Assembly: GCA_013697915.1 (NCBI GenBank)
Contig: JACCVY010000122.1
Span: forward strand, 1 to 37,565
Source: Blastocatellia bacterium
GTDB taxonomy: Bacteria; Acidobacteriota; Blastocatellia; Pyrinomonadales; Pyrinomonadaceae
Reading direction: 5' to 3'
DNA length: 37,565 nucleotides
The notes below the pieces were generated by a model that was not told the origin of the DNA, did not search any database, and was given only the letters and a program-made list of their open reading frames with translations. The first letter of the stretch is position 1. The number at the start of each line of letters is the position of its first letter. Shown in pieces: positions 1 to 9,090 of the stretch. Made by a program: the position numbers and the translations under genes.

Positions 1-964
1 GCATGCCGAAAGGAAATCGTGCCTTGTCATCCTTGAGGCGCTCTTTGTCGATGCGATCGACGTTGAATGGAGGATTCGCCATCACGAAATCAAACTTGCC
101 GACGGCATCGTGAATGTCTTCGTAGTAAGAATTGCCTTGGCGAATGTCTCCCTCAAGTCCGTGCACGGCGAGGTTCATCTTGCAGAGGCGCACAGTCTCT
201 TCGGTCTTCTCCTGGCCATAGACCATTATCTCGGCATTAGGATTCTTGTGATGGTTTTCGACGAAGCGCGCGCTCTGCACAAACATGCCACCGGAACCGC
301 AGGCTGGATCAAAGATGCGCCCATGATAGGGTTCAATCACTTCGACAATCAGCTTCACCAGGGACGTGGGCGTAAAGAACTCACCGCCTTTTGAACCTTC
401 CGCTTTAGCAAATTCGCCAAGGAAGTATTCATAGATCTTGCCGAAGACATCGCCCTCCATCATCGGAATCGTGGAAAAGGTCTTCAGTAGCGTGGCGAGC
501 AGGGCACCCTCAAGCGCCTGGTAATTCTTCGGTAGAACGCCATCGAGCTTGGGATTGTTGTTTGCGATGAGCGTCATCGCGAGGTTGATGGCTCCACCTA
601 AATCTGAACCTTCCGGAAGGTTCAGTAGGTTTTCAAAGCGGCTCGCCTCAGGTAAATAGATTGCGCCTCTTGCCTGATAGTCCGTTGGCCCAATCTCGCG
701 ACGCTTCCCACGCTTTTCCTGCAGTTGCCGCTCAGTTTGCGCAAATTTCTCACTGGCATAACGCAGGAAGATCAGACCCAGAACCGGAATCGCATACTCA
801 GCCGATTTCAGTTTCGAATTGGCCCGCAGCTCATCAGCGGCCTGCCACAGGCGCTTCTCAATATCGGCGAGCGCAAACCGTGATGACGGCTCGCTTATGT
901 TTGTGTTTTGTTTCCGGGCTTTAGGGGACAAGACCACTCCAGCGTAGCGAGGTTGAGTGAACAT
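1..964 (-). CDS. hsdM: Type I restriction-modification DNA methyltransferase subunit M (HsdM), N-terminal part, cut by window edge
   Basis: The minus strand is open from an ATG at 964 to the window edge (321 codons) with no stop. The N-terminal ~150 residues resemble the HsdM helical domain ([13 protein letters not shown], then [10 protein letters not shown]). The catalytic domain has the SAM-binding motif [10 protein letters not shown] near residue 220 and the N6-adenine methylase motif NPPF near residue 300, shortly before the edge. In the family this subunit transfers a methyl group from SAM to adenine and pairs with HsdS (specificity) and HsdR (nuclease). Those partners are not in the window and would have to lie beyond position 1. 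No frameshift is visible. About 150-200 C-terminal residues are missing only because the window ends. The family call is secure; the completeness of the system cannot be judged. Confidence 0.93.
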   Translation of the reverse strand, partial: MFTQPRYAGVVLSPKARKQNTNISEPSSRFALADIEKRLWQAADELRANSKLKSAEYAIPVLGLIFLRYASEKFAQTERQLQEKRGKRREIGPTDYQARGAIYLPEASRFENLLNLPEGSDLGGAINLAMTLIANNNPKLDGVLPKNYQALEGALLATLLKTFSTIPMMEGDVFGKIYEYFLGEFAKAEGSKGGEFFTPTSLVKLIVEVIEPYHGRIFDPACGSGGMFVQSARFVENHHKNPNAEIMVYGQEKTEETVRLCKMNLAVHGLEGDIRQGNSYYEDIHDAVGKFDFVMANPPFNVDRIDKERLKDDKARFPFGM

Positions 965-1088
965 TGAGGATACTGCATCAATTGCGCGAAAAATTCCAGT
1001 CAGCTACCAACCAATTCTCTTGCATTGAATTTTCGATATATGCGGCTAGATGGCGCTGGTTGCTGAAACGAGGACAGCAGTAGCGAGC

Positions 1089-1186
1089 CGTAAATCGTGA
1101 ATCGTAACAGCGAAGGACCGTCGGCGGCCTGCTCTTCGTTAGCAAAATCCAACGAACCGGAGACGATTTACGATTTACGATTTACG
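1089..1186. repeat. Heptamer inverted array (GTAAATC-type unit)
   Basis: The left arm at 1089-1108 holds CGTAAATCGTGAATCGTAAC. The right arm at 1163-1186 is its complement in 7-bp steps (CGATTTA repeated about three times). The arms are separated by ~54 bp and can pair. The right arm lies within 10 bp of the stop codon of the upstream ABC permease gene (stop at 1193-1195 on the minus strand). The rest of the 965-1192 gap holds no credible gene. The same unit recurs at 25668-26010. Confidence 0.8.
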
Positions 1187-1192
1187 AATTTT

Positions 1193-2065
1193 TCAGTCGC
1201 TGCCGTAGCGAATTTCCATGCGGCGAATGCGATAGCTGGCGATGATCAGGACCAGAGCTGTGACGGTGATCAGACTGGGCACAGCAATCCACGCCGGTGT
1301 TGGTTCGACGACAACCGCGAATGGTCCTTCGGAAACCGGTACCGGCACCAGCGAATGCAGATAATGGATGACGCTTATTTTTTTCAACAGCGGCGGCATC
1401 AGGAAGTTGAGCCACTCCCAGCCATAAAGTACCAACGCCGGGATGATGGGATTACGGAAGAAGAGTCCGACTACGAGAAAGAACGCGCCGTAGCCAATGC
1501 AGGCAAGCGCGGTGATGCTGGTGTAAGTCAATAATTGGCCCAGACCCGGACCATCGAGAAAGAAGCGAGTGCTCTCGGAATAGAAGTGCGGTAGATAAAT
1601 CAGCAACATCGCGATGATGGTCGTCGCGCCAAACAAAACGACAGACGTGACTAAGCCCGCAAGATATTTCCCCAGCACTACTACTTCACGCCGCACCGGA
1701 CTTAAGAAATAAAAATGCAGGCTGCGGTCGATGATGTCGCCGCGAAAAAGGTTCATGAAAATCCAGGCGCAACCAAAAAATACAACCGTGCGCAGGATTA
1801 GCCCGCCGTAGTAGACCGCGAAGATCATGTTGTATTGATTGAAATCTCGCCACCCGTTTCCAGGCGGAGTGAACGGCGCGAGCAGTACCAGCGGCACGAT
1901 CGGCAGCAAAGCTAACAGGTAAAGCAGTATCGAGCGCCGGCCGAGAAAGTTCTTCTCGACTTCGAGCCTGAAGATGGCGCGAGTCTGGCGAAACCAAAGC
2001 GACCAGGGCAACGGTTGCTTGTCGATTGCCTTCTGCGGCGTGCTGTCTACAGTTGAGCTACTCAT
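1193..2065 (-). CDS. ABC-2 type transporter permease
   Basis: A 290-residue integral membrane protein with about six hydrophobic segments: residues ~45-65, ~85-110, ~130-155, ~180-205, ~210-230 and ~260-280. The loop after the second segment reads FRGDIIDRSLHFYFLSPVRREVVVLGKYLAG, typical of ABC-2 permeases of the NatB/YhaP kind (a short juxtamembrane helix followed by a PxxR/K-x-x-x-x-x-GK motif). It ends the minus-strand block that starts with the sigma factor at 8950 and lies 146 bp downstream of its likely partner ATPase (2212-3222). That gap is almost filled by an inverted repeat. It probably forms the membrane channel of an exporter or membrane-remodelling ABC system. The substrate cannot be read from the sequence. 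Confidence 0.85.
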   Translation of the reverse strand: MSSSTVDSTPQKAIDKQPLPWSLWFRQTRAIFRLEVEKNFLGRRSILLYLLALLPIVPLVLLAPFTPPGNGWRDFNQYNMIFAVYYGGLILRTVVFFGCAWIFMNLFRGDIIDRSLHFYFLSPVRREVVVLGKYLAGLVTSVVLFGATTIIAMLLIYLPHFYSESTRFFLDGPGLGQLLTYTSITALACIGYGAFFLVVGLFFRNPIIPALVLYGWEWLNFLMPPLLKKISVIHYLHSLVPVPVSEGPFAVVVEPTPAWIAVPSLITVTALVLIIASYRIRRMEIRYGSD

Positions 2066-2087
2066 AAACTTAAACCACCAGTCAATA

Positions 2088-2211
2088 TTTTGGAGTGCGC
2101 TGGCCTGGCAGCGCTTTGGCCCGTGCTATCGCTTCCAGCTCTACGCAAGAAAAATCGAATCTGTGCCAGTCCACCGAATTCCAAAGCGGCGCCGGGCCGC
2201 CGCACTTAAAA
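2088..2211. repeat. Inverted repeat, 'TTTTGGAGTGCG' family, degenerate copy
   Basis: The left arm at 2088-2119 begins TTTTGGAGTGCG. The right arm at 2181-2211 ends CGCCGCACTTAAAA. The arms are about 32 bp and roughly three quarters complementary, with a ~60-bp interior. The right arm touches the TAA stop codon of the ABC ATPase (2212-2214), and the left arm ends 22 bp before the permease start codon. A better conserved relative lies at 33633-33742. Confidence 0.75.
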
Positions 2212-3222
2212 TTAAGAACTACTTCCTTCCGAACCGATCAGGTATTGGTAAACGGCGCTCAGGTCATCGTCGACCGGCGCGATCGACTCAATATTGATTT
2301 CGCCTTCAGCTACCACTTGATTCAGTAGTAAATAAAATCGATCAGCGTCGCGAGTCCTGATAAACAGGCCCAGCCGATCTTCATGAAGTCGGGCTTCGAC
2401 AACGTGATCCTTATCAAACACACGCGCTGCCAGTTTTGAAGGATTGTCGCAGCGAATCAGAATCTGCATCGGGTGCTCCTGCATCTCGTCGCGCACTCCG
2501 TGCACGTTGCCTTCCGCAACCACGTAACCGTTGTTCAGCAAAATCACGCGATCGGACATCATGTCCACTTCATGCAGGATGTGGCTCGAAATGATCAGGT
2601 GCAGGCCGTCCGCCGCCAGCTTCCGAAACAGTGCAATGGTTTCCGCGCGCACCATCGGGTCCAGGCCGTTAAGCGGTTCGTCGAGAATCATCACCGCAGG
2701 CTGATGCGCGATTGCCTGCGCCAGACGAATACGCTGCCGCATGCCTTTGCTGTATGCCGCGACTTTTCGATCCGCCGCGTCCAGCAAACTGACACGTTCC
2801 AAAGCGGTCGTTGTCAGTTCCGCGGCCTTTTTCTTTTCATAGCCATGCACCAGCAGAAACGAGTTGATGAATTCCCTTCCCGTCAGCCCACGCGGAAATG
2901 AATCAAACTGAGTGCAGTAACCAAGCTGTTTGAAAAGGTGTTCCGGCCGGTCGGTAGGGATACCCAGAATCGTGATGCGGCCGCGCGTTGGTCGCAGCAA
3001 ACCAGTCATCAAATTCATGAGCGTGGACTTGCCCGCGCCGTTTGGCCCAACGAGGCTGGTGATGCCCGGCGCAATCTGCAGATTCACACGGTTCACCCCG
3101 AGTATCTCGCCATAGAACTTCGAGACATCAGCGAAAACGATCGTGGAATTGCGAATTTCGGATTTCGAAATTCGAATTTCGTTTTGATCAGTCACCATGT
3201 GTTCCAATTTCGTCTCGCTCAT
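2212..3222 (-). CDS. ABC transporter ATP-binding protein (NatA/CcmA-like)
   Basis: 336 residues. Walker [10 protein letters not shown] is at 59-67, the signature is YSKGMRQR rather than LSGGQ, and Walker B is [12 protein letters not shown], followed by the switch histidine (ISSHILHE). This fits the NatA-type ATPases that drive ABC-2 permeases. The C-terminal ~100 residues form the usual accessory domain. The ABC core begins only at about residue 27 ([13 protein letters not shown]). The preceding residues 13-26 are encoded by a 7-bp tandem repeat (3152-3180). The start is uncertain: ATG at 3222 has a weak ribosome site, and a second ATG at residue 9 has GGAAC just upstream. It lies 68 bp after the permease stop at 3291 and is presumably co-transcribed. 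Confidence 0.9.
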   Translation of the reverse strand: MSETKLEHMVTDQNEIRISKSEIRNSTIVFADVSKFYGEILGVNRVNLQIAPGITSLVGPNGAGKSTLMNLMTGLLRPTRGRITILGIPTDRPEHLFKQLGYCTQFDSFPRGLTGREFINSFLLVHGYEKKKAAELTTTALERVSLLDAADRKVAAYSKGMRQRIRLAQAIAHQPAVMILDEPLNGLDPMVRAETIALFRKLAADGLHLIISSHILHEVDMMSDRVILLNNGYVVAEGNVHGVRDEMQEHPMQILIRCDNPSKLAARVFDKDHVVEARLHEDRLGLFIRTRDADRFYLLLNQVVAEGEINIESIAPVDDDLSAVYQYLIGSEGSSS

Positions 3223-3291
3223 ACAAACCTAAATAACGCTCAGTTCATTGACTTCACGAAATCCGAATTCCGAAATCCGAAATTCGAAATT
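3145..3291. repeat. Heptamer inverted array (CGAAATT-type unit) flanking and entering an ABC ATPase gene
   Basis: The left arm at 3152-3180 is four units of CGAATTT, CGGATTT, CGAAATT and CGAATTT. The right arm at 3257-3291 is five units of CGAAATC, CGAATTC, CGAAATC, CGAAATT and CGAAATT. The arms are complementary. The right arm ends exactly against the TGA stop of the upstream permease (3291-3293). The left arm is inside the coding region of the downstream ATPase, whose start codon (3222) lies between the two arms. Confidence 0.88.
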
Positions 3292-4205
3292 CACTTTACC
3301 ACCTCGTAAGCCTTCACCTTTCGCGAAAGCAGCGCCAGGCAAATCATGCAAATCAAACCCAAAGCGAACCATGAAGCCCATAACGGAGGCTCGTTCATCA
3401 CAATTTCGCGTGCAACGTTGCCGTCGAAATCCGTCATGTGCCCGGTGGTGCGCACAAACGTTCCAAACAATCCTGCGGAAACATTGTTCATCAATGCGCC
3501 GAGGCTAATGATGTTTCCCCAACGCGTGACAAACAGTTGATTGACGACTTCGCCAAACACGGACGGAATGAAAAATATTCCGAGCAGCGCGCCGCTCGCC
3601 ACCACTCGCCATTTCACCAGCGCCGAGACAACCTGCGACAACAATGCCAACAGCAAAATCCAAACAACGCTGCCGATGAAAATCGCGCTGGCAATCCAAA
3701 GATTGTCGACAAACCAGCCGGCCCCTCCGAGGTATGCCTGGAAACAAAACAACAGTAATTGCGGAATCCAGGTTATTGCCGAAAGCAGGATCAAGAGCAC
3801 CGACATTTTTCCGAGCACATATTCAGTCCGTGAAAACGGCCGGCACAGGTAAAGCGGCAAGGCGTTGTTTCGCAGATCTCGCGCCACCAGCGGCGGTCCG
3901 ATCAACAGCGTGACAAAGAAGGCAAAGCTGGCTTGCAGGTTGACAAACGTCTGAAAAAAATACGCGTCGATCGGAATTAGCTCGCGAACATTAATCCTCA
4001 GGAGCGCCAGCGCATTCACATTGTGATGGAGGTAAATAAGAATCGCTTCGACCAGCAGCGGCGCAAAGCACACAATGAAGAACGCCGTGAACAATTTCGA
4101 CTTGAACACGTCGCGAAAAGCATGGCGCGGAATAATCAGAAAGCGGCTCCATTCAGGAGTCAGCTTCCCAAGATACTGCTTGTAAGTCTGCTCATAGACC
4201 GCCAT
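3291..4205 (-). CDS. ABC-2 type transporter permease
   Basis: 304 residues with six hydrophobic segments, roughly at 40-60, 90-115, 130-155, 165-195, 205-225 and 275-295. Between segments 2 and 3 is the ABC-2 loop [24 protein letters not shown]. The ATG at 4205 overlaps the end of the upstream ATPase gene by 14 bp (GGCCATGGCGG), a sign of translational coupling, so the two almost certainly form one transporter. The stop codon is immediately followed by a heptamer repeat arm. The substrate is unknown. The two neighbouring ABC pairs could act as separate exporters or as one heteromeric complex; the sequence does not decide. Confidence 0.87.
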   Translation of the reverse strand: MAVYEQTYKQYLGKLTPEWSRFLIIPRHAFRDVFKSKLFTAFFIVCFAPLLVEAILIYLHHNVNALALLRINVRELIPIDAYFFQTFVNLQASFAFFVTLLIGPPLVARDLRNNALPLYLCRPFSRTEYVLGKMSVLLILLSAITWIPQLLLFCFQAYLGGAGWFVDNLWIASAIFIGSVVWILLLALLSQVVSALVKWRVVASGALLGIFFIPSVFGEVVNQLFVTRWGNIISLGALMNNVSAGLFGTFVRTTGHMTDFDGNVAREIVMNEPPLWASWFALGLICMICLALLSRKVKAYEVVK

Positions 4206-5175
4206 GGCCGTTCTCCATCGCTTTTAAGAAGATGTCTTCCAACGAATCGCGCTTGTAACTCAGGCGCCGGATTTGAATGTCCTGCTGCGCGGCAATGCGA
4301 TAAAGGTCGCGCACTTCAACACCATCCTGCAGGACCACCTTGACCCGCGTCTCGCCCGTCAGCGCGTACTCGCAGCCAAGGGCTCCAATCGCCGCGGCAA
4401 ACTTGTGCTGGTCGCCGCGCGTCTCCAGCATCAGGAACTTGCGATTTGCCTTTCGTTCCTCTTCCAGGTTGCAGTAAACCGCAAGCCGCCCATCTTTCAG
4501 AATCAGGATTTCTTCGCAGCATTCCTCGACGTCGCGCAGCAGATGCGAAGACAAAACGATGTGCGCTTTGCCGCTGTCGCGAATTTCACGAACCAGCCGG
4601 ATCATGCGTGCGCGTGCCGGTGGATCGAGCCCGTTGGTCGGCTCGTCAAGAAAAATCAAACGCGGACCATGCACGATAGCCTGGGCCAACTTTGCCAGTT
4701 GCTTCATGCCCAGCGAATAGGTGTCGAGACTGCGATAACGAGCTTCGCCGAGGCCAACATAAAAGAGCGCTTCATGCGCGCGTTCGAGCGCGGCGTCGGA
4801 AGGCAAGCCTGAAAGCTCCGCCATCAATCGCACGAAATGCACTGCGCTCATCTTGGCGATAAACGAATCGCGCTCCGGCATGTAACCCACGAGCGCGCGG
4901 ATGTGCTTGGCGTCGGTGGTGATGTCGCGGCCAAAGATGTGCGCGGTGCCGGACGAAGGCGGATGAAAGCCCAGCAGCGTGTGAATCAGCGTGGTCTTGC
5001 CGGCGCCGTTGGGACCCAACAGACCGATAGCGCGCCCGCGCAGTTCACCTTTTAGGTTCTGCAGAATTGGGCGCTTGCCGAACCGCACGCTGAGGTCGTT
5101 GAGATCTATGACCGGTGCGAAACCGGCAGGATTCCTGAGGGCGACCTGGGCGTGAATGGGTTCGGGTATCGCCAT
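4192..5175 (-). CDS. ABC transporter ATP-binding protein (NatA-like)
   Basis: 327 residues from the ATG at 5175. The frame is open further to a TTG at 5211, but the ATG is the more natural start. Walker A is GPNGAGKTT, the signature is [14 protein letters not shown], and Walker B is [13 protein letters not shown] followed by LSSHLL. The C-terminal region ([35 protein letters not shown]) is the standard tail of this ATPase group. It overlaps the preceding membrane-protein gene by about 70 bp (in another frame) and the next permease gene by 14 bp. It hydrolyses ATP at the cytoplasmic face to power the permease at 3291-4205. Confidence 0.9.
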   Translation of the reverse strand: MAIPEPIHAQVALRNPAGFAPVIDLNDLSVRFGKRPILQNLKGELRGRAIGLLGPNGAGKTTLIHTLLGFHPPSSGTAHIFGRDITTDAKHIRALVGYMPERDSFIAKMSAVHFVRLMAELSGLPSDAALERAHEALFYVGLGEARYRSLDTYSLGMKQLAKLAQAIVHGPRLIFLDEPTNGLDPPARARMIRLVREIRDSGKAHIVLSSHLLRDVEECCEEILILKDGRLAVYCNLEEERKANRKFLMLETRGDQHKFAAAIGALGCEYALTGETRVKVVLQDGVEVRDLYRIAAQQDIQIRRLSYKRDSLEDIFLKAMENGHGGL

Positions 5176-5576
5176 GCTGCTGACTTTATATCCCTGTTCT
5201 GATAATTCCAAACAAAACCAAGACCAAAGACTGCGCCCATTAAAACGAATGCGCTGATGAAAGCAAACGCTTCCGTCGCCGCTAAAGTTCTGCCAATCGC
5301 CAGAAATCCGATCAGAAAAACCGGCACGTTGATAATGAGCGCCGACGCCAGCGGGAATAAAGCAGCGGGCCGGCAGCCACCGAGGCGGTTGCGCAGCCAG
5401 AAGAGCGAAGGAGCGTAAGCGAGCGAGAAAAGGAGTGCGGTGATAACGAGGGAAACGAGGGTGGCGCCCTTAATGTTTGAAATACTTAAGGCGTCGCCTT
5501 CAATAAAAATGAAAGCAAGCACGATGATTGACAGAGCAAGCAACCACGAGCCTAGCGAGATAAAGGTGAGCTTCAT
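5106..5576 (-). CDS. Small four-helix membrane protein, unknown function
   Basis: 156 residues from ATG 5576. Four hydrophobic segments are visible: ~5-27 (starting [20 protein letters not shown]), ~35-60, ~70-100 and ~105-125. A polar tail follows (NQNRDIK-like, then about 25 Pro/Ser/Arg-rich residues). The tail lies over the start of the ABC ATPase gene in another frame. The overlap of ~70 bp is unusually long, so the tail may be a recent read-through extension. I recognise no family. Its position between the anti-sigma-like protein and the ABC genes suggests it belongs to the same operon. Confidence 0.6.
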   Translation of the reverse strand: MKLTFISLGSWLLALSIIVLAFIFIEGDALSISNIKGATLVSLVITALLFSLAYAPSLFWLRNRLGGCRPAALFPLASALIINVPVFLIGFLAIGRTLAATEAFAFISAFVLMGAVFGLGFVWNYQNRDIKSAAWRYPNPFTPRSPSGILPVSHRS

Positions 5577-5584
5577 TGAAATTT

Positions 5585-5676
5585 AGTTTCGGGTTTCGAG
5601 TTTCAATTTTAAGTTTCAAGTTCCGAGTTCCTGGTCCTTTTGACTCGGAACTCGGAACTTGAAACTCGAAACTTTT
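5585..5676. repeat. Heptamer inverted array (AAACTTG/GAACTCG-type) forming a 20-bp perfect stem
   Basis: The left arm at 5585-5631 and the right arm at 5642-5676 are built of 7-bp units (AGTTTCA, AGTTCCG; complement GAACTCG, GAACTTG). A perfect 20-bp stem pairs 5612-5631 with 5647-5666 over a 15-nt loop. It fills the gap between the stop of the anti-sigma-like gene (5682) and the start of the small membrane protein (5576). There is no U-run, so it is not a classical terminator, though it could stabilise or attenuate the transcript. Confidence 0.85.
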
Positions 5677-5681
5677 AGAAC

Positions 5682-8354
5682 CTACTTGTGTTTCAGGCCC
5701 TGCTGAAGTACGTGCTGAATCTCCAGCGAGTTTGGTATTCCGAAAAGAGTCGCCGGACTCAATCCAAATGGTCCGCCTTCAGTGTTGGCCGCGAACGTTA
5801 TGCTGTCGCCTTGTGCATAAGCGTACGCGAGTGTCGGCGCCAGGTTGGCAGCCATCGTCTTAATTGCCTGTTGCTGTTCCTGCGGCATCGCCCGCGAGTT
5901 TGCAACTCGCTCAGCGAACGGCTGCACCAGCGGCGCCAGCTTCTGATAAAAGACTGCCGAGAAATTCGCGTTACCGTCTGTCGGTAGTCCGGCAGTAAAA
6001 CGCGCCGACCGCAACAAGCTGTTACCCGATTCCTGTGAACGAACAGACCGCTCAACCATGGCGCGGCTGGGGCCCATCACCACATAACCATTGATGTAGG
6101 TGTAGTTCACCTCAACACCAAAGTCAGCGGAGCGCAGCGTGTAGTAGGGGCGCCCGCTAATTTCAGCGCGGTCCCACACCAGTCCAGCTTTGCCGAATTT
6201 GGCTGCTTCCTTGTTAACCTCCCCGACCAGTCGCTCCAGCGTCTCTTGCAAGTGCGCCGAATCGTTGACTTCGAACACCATCTTCCACGAGGGTGTCGGC
6301 AGAATTGGACCATCAATCGCGAAAGCAAACTCGCCACCGAGCGGCGCGGCGATGTCTTTGCGGATGTCCAGACCGTGATCTGCCTGCTGCTGGTCCAGGT
6401 TCTTTTTCAGATCAGGCGAAACTGTTTCCATTACGCCGAGCAGATCGTCAACGAGTTTCACCGGATCCTTAACGACAAAACCAGCAACTACATTCGCATC
6501 GGGCGAAATGTATTCCAGCGAGCCCATCGGTCCGGGCGCTGCGAGCCACGAAGGAATGCCGTGCTGTGCATCGCTGAAAGACAGCGAAGCCCTGGTGTGG
6601 GTCTTACCGTCGCTCTGGTTCTGATCCAAAACCAGGTACTTGACGCTCAACACACCCAGTTTGTTCAGCGCTTCTTCATGTCGAACTCCATTGGGTTCTT
6701 TGCTGCGCTGAGACGTGGTTTGCGCGATGATTCTTTCAAGATTAGCTGCGACTACCAAACCTGCGCCCTGTTGGTAAACCTCAGCAATGCGATTATGAAA
6801 AGGGCTGGAGGTGAAACCGTTTGTGCCGCCCCGGGCGAGGGACTGCAGTTGCTGCAAGTCGGGACTAGCAGCAAACAAATCATTCTGAATCCATACAAAG
6901 AGCTGCTTTCCCTTTTCTCCTGAAGCAGTCGCTGTCAGCGGGTCATCGACGAACCGGATTTCAGGCTGGCCGGATGACTTCGCGTACTTCGCCACCTGCT
7001 GTTCGAGAAATGCGCGGAAGCCGTTGGAGTTTTTCAGCTCCGCGAGCACCACCGGCGCCACTGGTTCCTGTTTTTCATTAAGCGAAACCGACACCGCGAT
7101 CTCTTCGCCAAGGTAATCGCCGAATTCGCGAATCGAATTGATGACCTGATCCACGTTTGGACCCTTATGGCCGGACTGTTCTTTGTCCCACCATTCTTTC
7201 AAGGCCGCATTCTGGTTGATGCGTTCCTGCATGATGCGGTGCGATTCGACAATCGTCGACGTCAGGTTTGGCAGCGCTGCATAAACGATTGTGTTTTCCG
7301 GCATCATGTCGAGCAAACGCGTTGAATTGCGCACGCCCGGCTGTGGCACTCTGCTCAATTCCCTGTTGAGCGCCGTTAGGCTGGCCAGAGTTGCGGCATA
7401 GTTTGCAGCCTTGCGGCTCCAGGCCAGTTCGTCTTTGACTGGAATCTTGTCGATAGATGCGTTCGTCGTTGCCTGCTCGCCGCTGTGCAGAACTATGTCG
7501 TGGTTAGCGTGGTCCAAATGCACTTCGCCTTCGACTACAGAAACGCGCGAGCCTTTCGTGCCGTTGTTGACGGAAAAGATTGTTCCGGTAACAGAAACCA
7601 ACGAATCGCCAGTAGCGACGAACAAATGCTGGTTCTTCTGCTTTGCAGCTTCGACGATAATCGCGCCGCGGTTCAAGTGAATGGTTGTCCCCTGACCGTT
7701 CTTCGTTAGGAAGAACTCAGAGCGTTCGCGCATTTCGATTGTTGAACCATCACCAAGACGAATATTGGCGTGGGCGTCTTTTGCGGTGCGAATGCGATCA
7801 CCTTTTTGCAATTTCTCGCCTGCCGTTACCTGCGCACTGCGCGTGTCGGCAATTTGATAGACCTGGCCATCGGCCGCCTGCACAGTCGCTTCAAGCTCGC
7901 CGCCAAAAGGCGAGTAACGCTGAATCAAAGGCAGCGCCAACAAACCAACGCCGATGATCAGTGCAGCGGCAATGCCCCAACGCAAAACAACCGGCTGGAT
8001 GCTGTAACGCTTCGTGCCGGCGACTTTTTTCACCGGCAGCACATGAAACGCGCGCGCATCCTTCATTGCCTTGCGACAAGGAATGCATTCGTGCGTGTGG
8101 TCCACCAGCAACAGCGAACGAGCTTCAGACAAGTCGCCGGCCAAATAGGCCGGGATCAGCGATTGAAAATCACTGCAATTTTCAATGTGTTCCGAGGCGT
8201 GACTCGCGGTTGCGACCTGGCCGGTGTTTTCCGCGGCGATACGTGCCCAAACACGCTCAGCCGCTTGTTTGACGACCATTGAATCGAGCTCTTCGTTTCT
8301 CATTTCAGTGGTCGCCCGGTCGAGGATGTTCTCCAACTCTTGATTCGTTTTCAT
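5682..8354 (-). CDS. Anti-sigma-like zinc-finger / FecR-domain membrane protein with large DUF3352-like extracytoplasmic region
   Basis: 890 residues. Residues ~55-95 contain an anti-sigma zinc-binding pattern (H86-x3-C90-x2-C93, with C60 nearby). Residues 122-145 form one membrane helix (LRWGIAAALIIGVGLLALPL). Residues ~155-300 resemble a FecR domain (GDRIRTAKDAHANIRLGDGS, then ATGDSLVSVTGTIFSV). Residues ~340-870 resemble DUF3352-type proteins (PENTIVYAALPNL at the start); this last match is tentative. The gene starts 36 bp after the ECF sigma factor gene and has GGAG upstream of its ATG. The layout suggests that the cytoplasmic zinc domain holds the sigma factor while the outer part senses the envelope. 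The size is far above an ordinary anti-sigma factor (~200-300 residues). Confidence 0.78.
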   Translation of the reverse strand: MKTNQELENILDRATTEMRNEELDSMVVKQAAERVWARIAAENTGQVATASHASEHIENCSDFQSLIPAYLAGDLSEARSLLLVDHTHECIPCRKAMKDARAFHVLPVKKVAGTKRYSIQPVVLRWGIAAALIIGVGLLALPLIQRYSPFGGELEATVQAADGQVYQIADTRSAQVTAGEKLQKGDRIRTAKDAHANIRLGDGSTIEMRERSEFFLTKNGQGTTIHLNRGAIIVEAAKQKNQHLFVATGDSLVSVTGTIFSVNNGTKGSRVSVVEGEVHLDHANHDIVLHSGEQATTNASIDKIPVKDELAWSRKAANYAATLASLTALNRELSRVPQPGVRNSTRLLDMMPENTIVYAALPNLTSTIVESHRIMQERINQNAALKEWWDKEQSGHKGPNVDQVINSIREFGDYLGEEIAVSVSLNEKQEPVAPVVLAELKNSNGFRAFLEQQVAKYAKSSGQPEIRFVDDPLTATASGEKGKQLFVWIQNDLFAASPDLQQLQSLARGGTNGFTSSPFHNRIAEVYQQGAGLVVAANLERIIAQTTSQRSKEPNGVRHEEALNKLGVLSVKYLVLDQNQSDGKTHTRASLSFSDAQHGIPSWLAAPGPMGSLEYISPDANVVAGFVVKDPVKLVDDLLGVMETVSPDLKKNLDQQQADHGLDIRKDIAAPLGGEFAFAIDGPILPTPSWKMVFEVNDSAHLQETLERLVGEVNKEAAKFGKAGLVWDRAEISGRPYYTLRSADFGVEVNYTYINGYVVMGPSRAMVERSVRSQESGNSLLRSARFTAGLPTDGNANFSAVFYQKLAPLVQPFAERVANSRAMPQEQQQAIKTMAANLAPTLAYAYAQGDSITFAANTEGGPFGLSPATLFGIPNSLEIQHVLQQGLKHK

Positions 8355-8389
8355 GATGTTTCTCCGAAAATGCCTTCCAATAATGACGG

Positions 8390-8950
8390 TTAAGACTGTG
8401 TGCTGTGCTTTCCCAGATACGCTGCAATTTCTTTTTTCAGTTTTGTGCGCGCGCGATGCAAGACGACGCCGACAACCATCTGCGACGTGCCCAGCAGCTT
8501 TGCAATCTCCTGGTTGTCGTGGCCTTCGTAATAGCGCAGCGCAAACATTTCCCCTGCAGTTTTTCCCAAACGGGCGACCGCCTGCCGAATCAGAGTTTGT
8601 AACTCGCGATCGGCATGCTGCGCTTCAGGATTCTTCGACTTGCTCTCGAGCGCCGCGGCAGCAACATCCGTAAGTCCCACTGATTTTGCGCGACTGCGGC
8701 TGCGCATCAGATCCAGCGACGCATTGATCGCGGCGCGAGAGAGATAAGCCTCGGGATGTTCGGAAAGGTCGTGGAACTCGCCGCTTTTGACCAGTCGCAG
8801 GAAAACCGTTTGCAGCACGTCTTCAGCGTCTGCGGGGCTGCCGGTAATGCGCTGGGCAGTGCGAAACACGCGAGCGTGATGCGCTTCGAACAGCGTTTCC
8901 AGCTCGCTTGGTGGTTGGGGAAGTGGTCTCAAGGTTCTGACTGCCTGCAC
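8390..8950 (-). CDS. ECF-type RNA polymerase sigma factor
   Basis: 186 residues. Region 2 spans about residues 17-85 (LFEAHHARVFRTAQRITGS, then DAEDVLQTVFLRL, the core-binding segment). Region 4 is at ~125-180 (LRYYEGHDNQEIAKLLGTS, then VLHRARTKLKKE), the helix-turn-helix that reads the -35 element. The start is a GTG at 8950, supported by a perfect AGGAGG six bases upstream. It heads the minus-strand block running to 1193 and is followed by an anti-sigma-like protein, so it probably controls its own operon, including the two ABC transporters. No promoter motif could be assigned with confidence. Confidence 0.9.
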   Translation of the reverse strand: MQAVRTLRPLPQPPSELETLFEAHHARVFRTAQRITGSPADAEDVLQTVFLRLVKSGEFHDLSEHPEAYLSRAAINASLDLMRSRSRAKSVGLTDVAAAALESKSKNPEAQHADRELQTLIRQAVARLGKTAGEMFALRYYEGHDNQEIAKLLGTSQMVVGVVLHRARTKLKKEIAAYLGKHSTQS

Positions 8951-9090
8951 GGTTGCCTCCTGAAAATCGTTTCCAATGAGTAAAACGACCGTCAGAAGGA
9001 TTTATTAACACTTTGCGCTGCTATCTTGGAAAATTAGCCCGCTCAGGATCTTTCTCGACTAGGAGACACTCGGGCAAAGATCACGATGAT

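Noticed and set aside
6246-6923. A 225-codon open frame on the plus strand
   Set aside because: It is antisense to the FecR/anti-sigma-like gene, whose reading frame has clear domains; no domain or ribosome site supports the opposite frame.
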